From assembly GCA_964369415.1 (NCBI GenBank), contig CAYJFP010000003.1, forward strand, positions 99,555-163,554: a stretch of DNA of 64,000 nucleotides, in the 5' to 3' direction. The notes under the pieces were generated by a model. That model did no database searches. It saw only the letters and a program-made list of their open reading frames with translations, and was not told where the DNA came from. This DNA is from SIG603 sp964369415 (GTDB lineage: Bacteria; Bacillota; Clostridia; Oscillospirales; Acutalibacteraceae). The stretch's first letter is position 1. Each line of letters begins with the position of its first letter. Both the position numbers and the translations under genes were made by a program. This document shows positions 33,768 to 42,723 of this stretch, piece after piece.

Positions 33768-35224
33768 TCTTTTTCCTCCAATACACTTACTACCGATTTT
33801 GCCTTGTTAATGCATTCTTGATACTCACTTTTCGGATTAGAATCCATGACTATTCCAGCTCCTGATCTAACAAAAATTTTATTATTTTTCTTAAACGCAA
33901 GCCTGATTGCAATACAGGTATCTATATTTCCATTTAAATCCAAATATCCTATCGCACCACCGTATATTCCACGTTTTTCTCTTTCAAGTTCGTCAATTAT
34001 CTCCATCGCACGAACTTTAGGCGCTCCTGATAAAGTTCCCGCCGGCAAAACAGCATCTACTGCATCGAGTGCATCTTTATCGTCCATTATCTCGCCTGTT
34101 ACGGTCGAACCTATATGCATAACGTGAGAAAATCTTAGAATCTTCATGTATTCTTCGACTTTCACCGAACCAAATTTGCTTATTTTTCCTATGTCGTTTC
34201 TTCCTAAATCCACAAGCATGTTGTGCTCTGCACACTCTTTTTCATCCGATAAAAGTTCCTTTTCAAGTGCTAAGTCTTCTTCGTCTGTTTTGCCTCTAGG
34301 TTTCGTTCCTGCAAGTGGATAAGTTGTAACTTTTTTGTCCATCACCTTCACTAAGGTTTCGGGCGATGCACCTGTCATTTCTATGTCTTTACTTGAAAAG
34401 TAGAACATGTATGGCGACGGGTTTCTCTCTCTTAATTTTTCGTAAACTCCTATTAAACTGCCCTTGTAATCCGCCGTAAGTCTATTTGATAAAACAACTT
34501 GAAATATATCTCCTTCAAAGATATATTTTTTAGCTTTCTCCACTATTTCGCAGAATTCCTCTTCGCTAAATGTCGCCTTAAACTCTGATAAAAGCTCGCC
34601 TTTTTCCTCTTTTGCAAGTTCGCCTGACAGCATTAAGGTTATCATACTTCTTATTTCCGTTACCGCTTTGTTGTAGTTGATTTCAAGCTCGTCGGTTTTA
34701 ATATTCACGATGAATATCAGCTTTTTTTCTAAATTGTCAACTGCAATTATTTTGTCAAAAAGCATTAAGTCGACATCGTTAAAATTTTCATCATCACATG
34801 AGTTTAATTTAAGTTTTGGTATGCTATATTTGATGAAATCATAAGAAAAATATCCCACAAGGCCGCCTGTAAACGGTGGTAAATTCTCAAATTTCGGACT
34901 TTTATGCTCGGCTAAAATCTGCCTTATATACTTATGCGGTGTACTGTCATTTATTTCCATGGTAATTCCGGTATTGATTCTTATTTTATCATCTTTTGCA
35001 GTAATCTCAAGTATCGGGTCATAGCCCAAAAAACTGTATCTGCCAAATTTTTCTTTGTCTTCAAGTGACTCTAAAATAAACACGTTTTTGCTGATATTCT
35101 TAAGCTTTCTGTAGATATCAAGCGTCTTTGTCCTTAATTCTAAACTAAATGTTACAGGTACAGATTTATAATCACCTATTTTAAGAACTTCTTTAATTTG
35201 CTCTAAGCTTGGATAATATGACAT
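33764..35224 (-). CDS. trpE: Anthranilate synthase component I
   Basis: A 486-residue chorismate-using enzyme making anthranilate. The feedback-inhibition region at the N-terminus includes LESLEDKEKFGRYSFLGYDP, close to the usual LLES and S-Y-S sites. The catalytic half has MTGASPETLVKV, YPLAGTKPRG, VDLGRNDIG, LPAGTLSGAPKVRAMEII and YGGAIGYLD. ATG 35224 has GGAGGAG 6-7 nt upstream; the in-frame frame to 35329 lies in the leader. First gene of the operon, under T-box control. Confidence 0.96.
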   Translation of the reverse strand: MSYYPSLEQIKEVLKIGDYKSVPVTFSLELRTKTLDIYRKLKNISKNVFILESLEDKEKFGRYSFLGYDPILEITAKDDKIRINTGITMEINDSTPHKYIRQILAEHKSPKFENLPPFTGGLVGYFSYDFIKYSIPKLKLNSCDDENFNDVDLMLFDKIIAVDNLEKKLIFIVNIKTDELEINYNKAVTEIRSMITLMLSGELAKEEKGELLSEFKATFSEEEFCEIVEKAKKYIFEGDIFQVVLSNRLTADYKGSLIGVYEKLRERNPSPYMFYFSSKDIEMTGASPETLVKVMDKKVTTYPLAGTKPRGKTDEEDLALEKELLSDEKECAEHNMLVDLGRNDIGKISKFGSVKVEEYMKILRFSHVMHIGSTVTGEIMDDKDALDAVDAVLPAGTLSGAPKVRAMEIIDELEREKRGIYGGAIGYLDLNGNIDTCIAIRLAFKKNNKIFVRSGAGIVMDSNPKSEYQECINKAKSVVSVLEEKE

Positions 35225-35263
35225 AAATAACTCCTCCATAAATTTTATTTTTCCCTGAAGAAA

Positions 35264-35550
35264 ACAAAAAAAGTCCTCGACAGAAAATAATCTGTCAAGG
35301 ACGAGAATACAATACACCCGTGGTACCACCTTGATTTATAGGAAAAACCTATACACTCTGCGAAATACTAACATATTTCCGACTACTTACGCAAGCCTAT
35401 GCGTCATAGAATACTCAGGAAAAACCCTTTGACTATGCCCTCAGCGGTCCATTTAATAAGCAGTAACTACCCGGCTCACAGCACCCCGAGTTCTCTGAAA
35501 GTTCTTTTCCTATTTTTATCTCCGCTTCAACGGTTTATTATATTAAATTA
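35264..35550 (-). ncRNA. T-box leader, tryptophan specific
   Basis: On the minus strand, upstream of trpE. The conserved T-box core AAGGTGGTACCACGGG lies at 35332-35317 and competes with an intrinsic terminator (12-bp stem, arms 35302-35291 and 35284-35273 on the minus strand, with one internal G/U or mismatch) that ends in a run of T at 35271-35264. Stem I spans roughly 35530-35440. Near its 3' side, AAATGGACCGC holds a TGG codon at 35451-35449, the expected specifier for Trp. Uncharged tRNA-Trp should pair with the specifier and the T-box bulge and allow read-through into trpEGDCFBA. Confidence 0.92.
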
Positions 35551-35556
35551 TTATTT

Positions 35557-35585
35557 ATGTTATCACAATATTTATACTATGTCAA
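35557..35585 (-). promoter_or_regulatory. Promoter of the trp operon
   Basis: On the minus strand TTGACA (35585-35580), 17-nt spacer, TAACAT (35562-35557). Transcription from ~35550 would include the full T-box. Confidence 0.78.
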
Positions 35586-35607
35586 GTTAATTTTTTTGTT
35601 CACTTAT

Positions 35608-35694
35608 CTACTTTCGCTTGACACTTGAAGTTCTGAGCATGACTGCAATAATAACTACCGATACTACATAAGCAATAATTTCTAAGTTAGAAAT
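35608..35694 (-). CDS. Possible tiny single-helix membrane protein (AUU start)
   Basis: The minus strand between trp and the peptide operon has AGGTGG and, 7 nt later, a frame that starts at ATT and runs 28 codons to TAG at 35610. It encodes a short acidic start, one membrane helix (IIAYVVSVVIIAVML) and a basic tail (RTSSVKRK). There is no ATG, GTG or TTG in frame upstream of the helix. The composition looks like a real small membrane protein or the end of a decayed one, but chance cannot be excluded. An 11-bp inverted repeat (35674-35698) lies in the same stretch. Confidence 0.2.
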   Translation of the reverse strand: MSNLEIIAYVVSVVIIAVMLRTSSVKRK

Positions 35695-35805
35695 TATTTC
35701 ACCACCTATTATAAAATTTATAATACATATTTTGTAATTTTAACACGGCACTATTATACTGCCAGATAATTACACAAAAAAGCGCTAATTATTAAGTATT
35801 ATTTC

Positions 35806-35834
35806 TTTACAGTTCTATATCTATGTGATATAAT
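35806..35834 (+). promoter_or_regulatory. Promoter of the oligopeptide operon
   Basis: TTTACA (35806-35811), 17-nt spacer, TATAAT (35829-35834), ~38 nt before the ATG of the binding protein. Confidence 0.75.
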
Positions 35835-35872
35835 TTTCTTATTATAACATCAATAAATTTAGGAGATTAATT

Positions 35873-37786
35873 ATGAAAAAAATTATTGCAATTTTATTGA
35901 CTATGTCCGTACTATTCTCTTTACTATCAGCTTGTTCACCTTCTGATAATAGCTCTTATGAATCCAGTGGACAATCTTCTGAAATCCAATCTGAAACAAG
36001 CCAAGAATCAGAGGCTGTAATAGATGCCAAATCTACTACAGAAGTCCCTCTTGATACATTGACAGTTGGTACTGGAGAAATGAATGGTGATTTCATCAGC
36101 GGTTTTGGAAATAACGCTTATGACTTGTCGATAAAAGTGTTACTAAGCGGTTATTCTGATACATATTCTATTACAAAAAATGGTGATATTGTACTCAATG
36201 AAACCATTGTGCAAAACCTTGAAATAACTACCGATGAAGACGGCAATCAAATCTATACTTTCACACTCAATGACGGTTTATTGTGGAATAATGGCGACCA
36301 AATCACCGCAAAAGACTACGTTGCCTCAATAATGTGGTACTCTTCTCCAAAATGGGCAGAAGCTGGAGCTTCTTCTAGCGGTAGCGATGCACTTATCGGC
36401 TACACCGAATATTATGAAGGCACATCAGATATTTTTAAAGGTGTTAAGCTTATTTCCGATTTACAGTTCTCCATGACAGTTGCCGCCGAAAATTTCCCAT
36501 ATTTTTGGGACGGAGTCAATGTCATGGTAGGCCCTATCCACTTTGATACATACTTGCCTTCATGTGAAATTATAAGCACAGAAGAAGGCACTTCGCTTAG
36601 CTTTAGCGAAGGAGATTTACTTTCAAACTGCCAAAGAATTGCAGAAACTGAACGTTTTGCCCCTACTGTCACATGCGGCCCTTACAAATTTATTTCTTAC
36701 GAAAACCAAACTGTAACTCTTGAGTTAAACGAACACTTTAATGGCGATTTAGACGGAAACAAACCAAGCTTACAGTATATTGTTCAAAAAGCTGTTCCAA
36801 GCGAAACAAACGCCGAATGGGTAATTAATGGACAAGTAGACATTGTTGAAGGTATTGTTGAAGGTGAAAAAATTGAATCTGCTAAAACTTCTGACAATGT
36901 TTCTTTTAACGCTTATCCAAGGTCCGGCTTTGGCTACCTTGCCATGCTATGCGACATCGGACCTACCGCCGATGTAAATGTGCGTTGGGCTTTGGCCTCT
37001 CTTATCGACCGTACAGCCGTTGTTGAATATGTTTTAGGTGGCTATGGTAGCACTGTTGACTCTGAATACGGCGTCGGACAGTGGATGTATCAAGATATGG
37101 CGGCAGAGCTTCAAGAAGCCCTTAAACCAATCTCATTTAATATCGATACCGCAAATGACTATCTCGATTTAACTGACTGGATTTATGAATCAGATGGCTC
37201 TACCGCTTTTGACCGTACAAAGGCTAATGCAGAGGGTACATATCTTCGTCATAATGAAAGCGGCGAGGTTTTGACAATCAATCACCTTAGCAGTAATGAT
37301 AACGTGCTTAGCGACATCATCGAAATTCAGTACATCGCAAACACACCACTTGCTGGAATTAAATTTAACTATTCAAGATTTGACTACAGTACTGCCAGTC
37401 AAACATTTAATGACTCATACATGACACCTGACGACGAGCGTATATATAATACTTTCAGTGCCGCCACTAACTTCTCATCTGTATTCGACAGATACTATTC
37501 TTGGCACTCAGATTTTATTGACACAAGACTTAACAAAGGCCAAATTAGTGATGCTGAGCTAGATAGCTTAATTATAGCTATGCGTGAAACTGACCCAAAT
37601 GATAAAGAAGCATATCTTGAGCACTGGCTTGATTATCAAGTTCGTTGGAACGAGTTAATGCCTCAAGTTCCGCTTTATTCTAATGAATATTATGATATTT
37701 ATCACAACAATGTAGATAATTATACAACAACTGCCTTTGCGGGCTATGAAAACTTAATTTGCGAAATTTCAAAGAGCGAGAAATAG
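35873..37786 (+). CDS. Oligopeptide-binding lipoprotein (SBP family 5)
   Basis: A 637-residue lipoprotein of the OppA/DppA class. Signal peptide MKKIIAILLTMSVLFSLLSAC, lipobox LSAC, then a Ser/Glu-rich linker and the family 5 domain. FTLNDGLLWNNGDQITAKDYVAS is the conserved N-terminal segment of this family, and CGPYKFISYENQTVTLELN follows. It is about 80-100 residues longer than a usual OppA. First gene of the operon that encodes permeases, ATPases and a cytosolic oligopeptidase, so peptide is the expected cargo. Confidence 0.92.
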   Translation: MKKIIAILLTMSVLFSLLSACSPSDNSSYESSGQSSEIQSETSQESEAVIDAKSTTEVPLDTLTVGTGEMNGDFISGFGNNAYDLSIKVLLSGYSDTYSITKNGDIVLNETIVQNLEITTDEDGNQIYTFTLNDGLLWNNGDQITAKDYVASIMWYSSPKWAEAGASSSGSDALIGYTEYYEGTSDIFKGVKLISDLQFSMTVAAENFPYFWDGVNVMVGPIHFDTYLPSCEIISTEEGTSLSFSEGDLLSNCQRIAETERFAPTVTCGPYKFISYENQTVTLELNEHFNGDLDGNKPSLQYIVQKAVPSETNAEWVINGQVDIVEGIVEGEKIESAKTSDNVSFNAYPRSGFGYLAMLCDIGPTADVNVRWALASLIDRTAVVEYVLGGYGSTVDSEYGVGQWMYQDMAAELQEALKPISFNIDTANDYLDLTDWIYESDGSTAFDRTKANAEGTYLRHNESGEVLTINHLSSNDNVLSDIIEIQYIANTPLAGIKFNYSRFDYSTASQTFNDSYMTPDDERIYNTFSAATNFSSVFDRYYSWHSDFIDTRLNKGQISDAELDSLIIAMRETDPNDKEAYLEHWLDYQVRWNELMPQVPLYSNEYYDIYHNNVDNYTTTAFAGYENLICEISKSEK

Positions 37787-37796
37787 GGGTGACTTT

Positions 37797-38768
37797 GTGT
37801 TACGGTATATATTAAAGCGAATTTTAATATTGATACCCGTAGTATTTTTGGTGTCGGTTCTTATATTTGGAATAGTAAAAATCATGCCGGGCGACCCAGT
37901 GGACTTAATGCTTTCTCCCGACATTTCTCAGGCACAGTACGAAGCTTCTTATGATGCTATGTATCAAAAACTGGGCCTTGATAAAAGTCTTCCCGAGCAG
38001 TATCTTATATGGATTACTGATATTTTCAGCGGAGAATTTGGCTATTCTAGCACCGAAAACAAGCCCGTTGCAGAGGTTATCGCAGAACCGATGAAGAATA
38101 CATTTATACTTAACATAGGTGTAAATTTTCTTTATCTAGCCATTGCAATCCCCGTCGGAATAAGGTGCGCCGTTAAACGCAGCTCTCTTTTTGACAATGC
38201 ATGGCAAACTTTCTCTCTCATTACATATTCTACCCCGTCGTTTTTCCTTGCAATTTTTTTAATTTATATTTTTTCGGTAGGCCTCTCGTGGCTTCCCATG
38301 GGCGGTATGCCAAGTTCTGCTACTCTTAGCGGAATGGACTTAGTAATCTCTTGGATACGAACGCTTGCTCTTCCCACTATAACACTTACTATTGTAAGTC
38401 TTGCAGGAGCTGTTAGATACATCCGAAATGCCATGATAGAGGCCTTAAATCAAGACTATATCAGAACGGCAAGGTCTAAAGGACTTAGCGAAAAAGTCAT
38501 AATATATAGACACGCTTTCAAAAATGCACTCATCCCTGTTTCTTATATCATCGTCGGCACACTCTTCTCCCTTTTTGCAGGTTCAGCCTTAATTGAAAGC
38601 GTATTTCAATATAATGGAATCGGAGCACTTATAGTTGAAGCCGTTTTAAACCGTGACAATCAGCTTGTAATTACGCTTAACTTGTTTTACGCTACACTTA
38701 GCCTAGTTTCAGTATTGGTAGCCGACATAGTTTATGCGGCAGTCGACCCACGAATTAAACTAAATTGA
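37797..38768 (+). CDS. oppB: Oligopeptide ABC permease OppB
   Basis: A 323-residue permease with six helices. The start is standard for DppB/OppB (LRYILKRILILIPVVFLVSV and VKIMPGDPVDLML). The ATPase-coupling EAA loop is DYIRTARSKGLSEKVIIYRHAFKNALIP. The start codon is GTG 37797 with AGGGGTGA upstream. It pairs with the OppC protein at 38855, which is in the same operon after an 86-nt gap with a hairpin. Confidence 0.93.
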   Translation: MLRYILKRILILIPVVFLVSVLIFGIVKIMPGDPVDLMLSPDISQAQYEASYDAMYQKLGLDKSLPEQYLIWITDIFSGEFGYSSTENKPVAEVIAEPMKNTFILNIGVNFLYLAIAIPVGIRCAVKRSSLFDNAWQTFSLITYSTPSFFLAIFLIYIFSVGLSWLPMGGMPSSATLSGMDLVISWIRTLALPTITLTIVSLAGAVRYIRNAMIEALNQDYIRTARSKGLSEKVIIYRHAFKNALIPVSYIIVGTLFSLFAGSALIESVFQYNGIGALIVEAVLNRDNQLVITLNLFYATLSLVSVLVADIVYAAVDPRIKLN

Positions 38769-38791
38769 TATAAAATAACTGAAGGACACGC

Positions 38792-38835
38792 TTATCGTAC
38801 AAAAGTAAATGTATTTATTGATTTTTGTGCGATAA
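38792..38835 (+). repeat. Intergenic hairpin between oppB and oppC
   Basis: TTATCGTACAAAA (38792-38804) can pair with TTTTGTGCGATAA (38823-38835): 12 of 13 pairs plus one G-U, with an 18-nt loop. No T-run follows. It may stabilise or process the operon mRNA at the point before the large oppC. Confidence 0.6.
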
Positions 38836-38854
38836 CTATGACGAGGATATAGAC

Positions 38855-40735
38855 ATGGATAAGCAAAGTGGTGACAAAAAAATATCTAAGCAGGTGGCAA
38901 ATTCGTTTTGCTGCCTGCTTAAACGTTTTTTTAGAGGTATTAATGTCGCTTCAGGCGGTGCAAACGATCCCTCTTTACTAACTCCCAGAAAAATCATTTT
39001 AAGAAAACTTATTAAAAACAAACTTTTTATCACTGGATTATTAGTCTTTGTTTTTATTATTTCACTTTGCTTTGTCGGCTCATTTATTTTTCCTTTGAAC
39101 ACTGCATACACCGAACTTACACACGCAAATATCTCCCCTGGAATTAATTATCTAAGCTTTCCTAAAGAGCTTGAAAGCAAGGAGGTTGTGAAGATTTCCT
39201 CAGGGGTTTCTTTTAGTGCAGCGATCACTTCTGACGGTAGTTTTTACTTATGGGGAACCGAGCCTAATAAAAATCAAAAAAATGTTTCAGGGTATATTTT
39301 CGATGTTCCTAAAGAAGTCTATGAAAATAAAATTATAGACATTGCCTGTGGTGGAAACCATATCTTTGCCTTAGATGAAAACGGAATTTTTTACGGTTGG
39401 GGTTATAATGGAAACGGCCAACTCGACATGCCGGATAATGTGCGAAATATCTTTCTTGATTCAGATGTAAAAGTCGTGCAAATGGAGGCTAAATCGAACT
39501 GGACCGCCGTTCTTGACAGCAATGGAGAGCTTCATTTATGGGGAAGCCAGCAAGCTAAAAGCACTTTCTTAATCTCATCATCTCTTAAGGGAAATATAGT
39601 AAAGTTTTCAGGCGGTGATCTTAATATATCACTTCTTTTAAACGACGGCACTGTATCGGTAATTGGTGAGCGTGGCTCTGAAGCCTTACTTAATTTACCT
39701 ATAGAGCTTACAGACGGCAGTGTAAAAATAACCGATCTTGCAATGTCAAATAAAAACGTACTTGCACTTGATGAGAACGGCAAAACATACACTTGGGGAA
39801 GCAGTCAGGACGAGCTTTTAAACAGTCCTATTGCCGATGACAAAATCTCATCGGTCCACGCCGGATACCGCAACTTTTTAGCCGTGACTGAAAATGGTGA
39901 AGTGCTTATTTGGGGTAACAATATCTATTCTCAGTTAAATACTTCAAAAACCAACAACAATACTACTCTTTTTACCGATTATTATCAGTTTTATAGCGTA
40001 GATGAAAAAGGTAAGATTTCTGCTTTTGGCAATGACGGATTCCTGTTTGGAACCGATGAATACGGAAGAGATTTATTTATAAGAATAATCCACGGAGGTA
40101 GAATTTCACTTACAGTCGGCGCTATTGCAGTTGCAATTTCTATTGTTATCGCCTTGATAGTAGGACTTAGCTCGGGATATTTTGGCGGAATTATTGACAG
40201 TATCCTCATGAGAATTACGGATGTTTTTTCCTGCATTCCCTTTTATCCCATCGCCATTACGCTTTCGTACGCCATTGGATTTAACCTAAGTGAATCACAG
40301 AAAATCTATCTTATTATGATTATTTTAGGTTTGCTAGGTTGGATGTCTCTTGCAAGACTAATAAGAGCACAGCTTCTTCTTGAACGTGAAAAAGATTTTG
40401 TACTTTCTGCTCGTGCGCTCGGTTTGAAAAACCGCACCATCATGTACAGGCATATTCTACCCAACATTTTTAACCTTGTAATCGTAAATATCACCTTGGG
40501 TTATGCCTCTTCACTTTTATCTGAAGCTGCACTTTCTTTCCTTGGATTTGGCGTGACAGAGCCGAGCCCCTCTTGGGGCAATCTCTTATCTGCGGCACAG
40601 GATATTGCCGTTATAGAATTTTATTGGTGGCGTTGGCTGATTCCCGCCTTGTTTGTCATACTCAGCGCTCTTAGTGTAAACCTTATAGGCGATGCATTAA
40701 GAGAAGCGATGGACCCTAAATCAAGCGAAAAATAG
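38855..40735 (+). CDS. oppC: Oligopeptide ABC permease OppC with inserted RCC1-type beta-propeller
   Basis: A 626-residue permease, about twice the normal OppC length. An N-terminal cytosolic part and membrane helix 1 (~56-80) come first, and the normal OppC continues from FGTDEYGRDLFIRI (~398) with five more helices and the EAA loop (SARALGLKNRTIMYRHILPNIF). Between them, residues ~111-396 form seven ~40-50-residue repeats of RCC1 type: for example ACGGNHIFALDENGIFYGWG and HAGYRNFLAVTENGEVLIWG. The seventh repeat runs straight into FGTDEYGRD. By topology the propeller is outside the membrane, where the binding protein docks. Start: ATG 38855 has GAGG 8 nt upstream; a TTG at 38825 does not. 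Confidence 0.92.
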   Translation: MDKQSGDKKISKQVANSFCCLLKRFFRGINVASGGANDPSLLTPRKIILRKLIKNKLFITGLLVFVFIISLCFVGSFIFPLNTAYTELTHANISPGINYLSFPKELESKEVVKISSGVSFSAAITSDGSFYLWGTEPNKNQKNVSGYIFDVPKEVYENKIIDIACGGNHIFALDENGIFYGWGYNGNGQLDMPDNVRNIFLDSDVKVVQMEAKSNWTAVLDSNGELHLWGSQQAKSTFLISSSLKGNIVKFSGGDLNISLLLNDGTVSVIGERGSEALLNLPIELTDGSVKITDLAMSNKNVLALDENGKTYTWGSSQDELLNSPIADDKISSVHAGYRNFLAVTENGEVLIWGNNIYSQLNTSKTNNNTTLFTDYYQFYSVDEKGKISAFGNDGFLFGTDEYGRDLFIRIIHGGRISLTVGAIAVAISIVIALIVGLSSGYFGGIIDSILMRITDVFSCIPFYPIAITLSYAIGFNLSESQKIYLIMIILGLLGWMSLARLIRAQLLLEREKDFVLSARALGLKNRTIMYRHILPNIFNLVIVNITLGYASSLLSEAALSFLGFGVTEPSPSWGNLLSAAQDIAVIEFYWWRWLIPALFVILSALSVNLIGDALREAMDPKSSEK

Positions 40736-40743
40736 AGGTGCTT

Positions 40744-41736
40744 ATGAACATACTAGAGATTAAAGATTTACACAGCTATTTCGAGACTAAAGAAGGTTTA
40801 ATCAAGGCGGTTAACGGAGTCTCTCTATCTATTAAAAAGGGCAAAACTCTTGCGGTCATTGGTGAATCCGGCTCTGGAAAAAGTCAAACGGCAATGAGTA
40901 TACTTAAGCTTTTTGAAAAAAATCAGCGTATTCATAGTGGTGAAATAATTTTTGATGGAAAAATCATTTCAAATAAAGATAATGATTACATGAGACAGAT
41001 TCGTGGAAACGAAATTTCAGTAATTTTCCAAGAACCTATGACTAGCTTAAATCCTGTATTCACCATAGGTAAACAGATTTCAGAGGTGTTGATTTTACAC
41101 CAAAAACTGAGCAAAAAACAGGCAATGCACACCGCCGTCGAAATGCTAAAATCGGTTAAAATTTCTAATCCTGAAACCATGGTAAAACGTTATCCACATG
41201 AGCTTTCAGGTGGAATGAGACAGCGTGTCATGATTGCAATAGCGCTAGCGTGTAAGCCAAAACTTTTGCTTGCCGACGAGCCCACCACAGCCCTTGATGT
41301 CACTATTCAGGCGCAGATACTGCGTTTAATAATCGAGCTTCAAAAAGAGAATAATACTGCCGTCATGTTTATTACCCATAATCTTGGCGTGGTAAATCAA
41401 ATTGCAGACGACGTTGCCGTAATGTACTGCGGAGAAGTGGTCGAGACTGCACCTGTAGAGTATATTTTTAAGAAAATCAGCAAATACTCACATCCTTATA
41501 CCACTGCACTGTTAAAAAGTTTGCCCACTAACTCAAGCCAAAACTGCACGAGACTCCCCATAATCGAAGGCAGTGTTCCACATCCATTAAATTTGCCTAA
41601 AGGCTGTAAATTTTCCCCCAGATGTAAATTCGCAACTGAATTTTGTAAAGAAAATTCACCACCACTTACCGCAGTAAGCGACACGCAGAACGTTAGGTGT
41701 TTTTATCCTGAAATAGCGAGGTGTGAAAATGGCTGA
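40744..41736 (+). CDS. oppD: Oligopeptide ABC ATPase OppD
   Basis: A 330-residue ABC ATPase: Walker A GESGSGKSQT, Q-loop FQEPMTSLNPV, signature LSGGMRQRVMIAIAL, Walker B LLLADEPTTALD, switch ITHNLGVV. The C-terminal oligopeptide-ATPase domain has GCKFSPRCKFATEFC and a later Cys (RCFYPE), the four cysteines that hold a [4Fe-4S] cluster in related DppD/OppD proteins. ATG 40744 has AGAGGTG upstream. It overlaps oppF by 8 nt. Confidence 0.95.
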   Translation: MNILEIKDLHSYFETKEGLIKAVNGVSLSIKKGKTLAVIGESGSGKSQTAMSILKLFEKNQRIHSGEIIFDGKIISNKDNDYMRQIRGNEISVIFQEPMTSLNPVFTIGKQISEVLILHQKLSKKQAMHTAVEMLKSVKISNPETMVKRYPHELSGGMRQRVMIAIALACKPKLLLADEPTTALDVTIQAQILRLIIELQKENNTAVMFITHNLGVVNQIADDVAVMYCGEVVETAPVEYIFKKISKYSHPYTTALLKSLPTNSSQNCTRLPIIEGSVPHPLNLPKGCKFSPRCKFATEFCKENSPPLTAVSDTQNVRCFYPEIARCENG

Positions 41737-42721
41737 CAAAAAAGTTTTGATAAAACTTGAAAATGTAAAAATGCATTTCGCACTGAAAAAAAGTTTAGAG
41801 TTCATGTCAAAAAAGGAATCTGTCAAGGCTGTAGATGGCGTTTCACTTAATATTTATGAAAATGAAACACTTGGACTTGTCGGTGAATCGGGATCTGGAA
41901 AATCAACTCTTGGCAGAGTGATTTTACAGCTTTATAACCAAAGTGAGGGCAGCGTAATTTATGGCGATACCAACCTTTCTACTCTTTCAAAAGAAAAAAT
42001 GCGAAAGCTTAGAAAAGAGCTTCAAATCGTTTTTCAAGACCCATACTCCTCATTAAATCCAAGACTTACCGTAGGACAACTCATTTCAGAATCACTTATA
42101 GCACATAACTTATACAAAAAAAATGACAAAGCACTTTGGGAGTACACCTTGAAAATCATGGAAAAATGCGGCTTACAGCCCTATATGCTTCACCGATATC
42201 CACACCAGTTTTCGGGTGGACAGCGACAACGCATAGGCATTGCAAGAGCACTTGCTTTAAATCCAAAATTTGTGGTATGCGATGAAGCTATTTCAACGCT
42301 TGACGTTTCCATTCAGTCTCAGATAATCAACCTACTTCTTGATTTAAAAGAGCAAAATCATTTGACATATTTATTTATTTCACACGATTTATCTGCCATA
42401 AGATTCATATCGGATAGAATCGCCGTCATGTATCTTGGGAATATCGTTGAAATCGCAAATTCAGAAGATATTTTCAAATCTTCGTTCCATCCATATACCA
42501 GAGCACTACTTAACTCTATACCAAACACTGAGGACGAGCCAAAAAAGCAAATTGAAGTTCTCGAAGGCGATGTTCCAAGTCCTATCAATCCGCCTTCGGG
42601 CTGTAAATTTCACCCTAGATGTGAATTTGCAAGCGAAAAATGCAAAAACGAAATTCCACCTTGGGTAGAAAGTGAAAACGGACATGCCGTGGCGTGTCAC
42701 CACCCTTTAAGAGAGGATTAA
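41729..42721 (+). CDS. oppF: Oligopeptide ABC ATPase OppF
   Basis: A 330-residue ABC ATPase, the partner of OppD: Walker A GESGSGKSTLGR, Q-loop FQDPYSSLNPR, signature FSGGQRQRIGIARAL, Walker B FVVCDEAISTLD (Ala-Ile where OppD has Pro-Thr), and switch ISHDLSAI. The C-terminus again shows GCKFHPRCEFASEKC and a later Cys, so both ATPases may carry iron-sulfur clusters. ATG 41729 lies inside the end of oppD, with GCGAGGTG upstream. Confidence 0.95.
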   Translation: MADKKVLIKLENVKMHFALKKSLEFMSKKESVKAVDGVSLNIYENETLGLVGESGSGKSTLGRVILQLYNQSEGSVIYGDTNLSTLSKEKMRKLRKELQIVFQDPYSSLNPRLTVGQLISESLIAHNLYKKNDKALWEYTLKIMEKCGLQPYMLHRYPHQFSGGQRQRIGIARALALNPKFVVCDEAISTLDVSIQSQIINLLLDLKEQNHLTYLFISHDLSAIRFISDRIAVMYLGNIVEIANSEDIFKSSFHPYTRALLNSIPNTEDEPKKQIEVLEGDVPSPINPPSGCKFHPRCEFASEKCKNEIPPWVESENGHAVACHHPLRED

Positions 42722-42723
42722 TA

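Noticed and set aside
35399..35590. A 63-codon plus-strand frame upstream of the opp operon
   Set aside because: It lies across the T-box leader on the opposite strand and is explained by that RNA.
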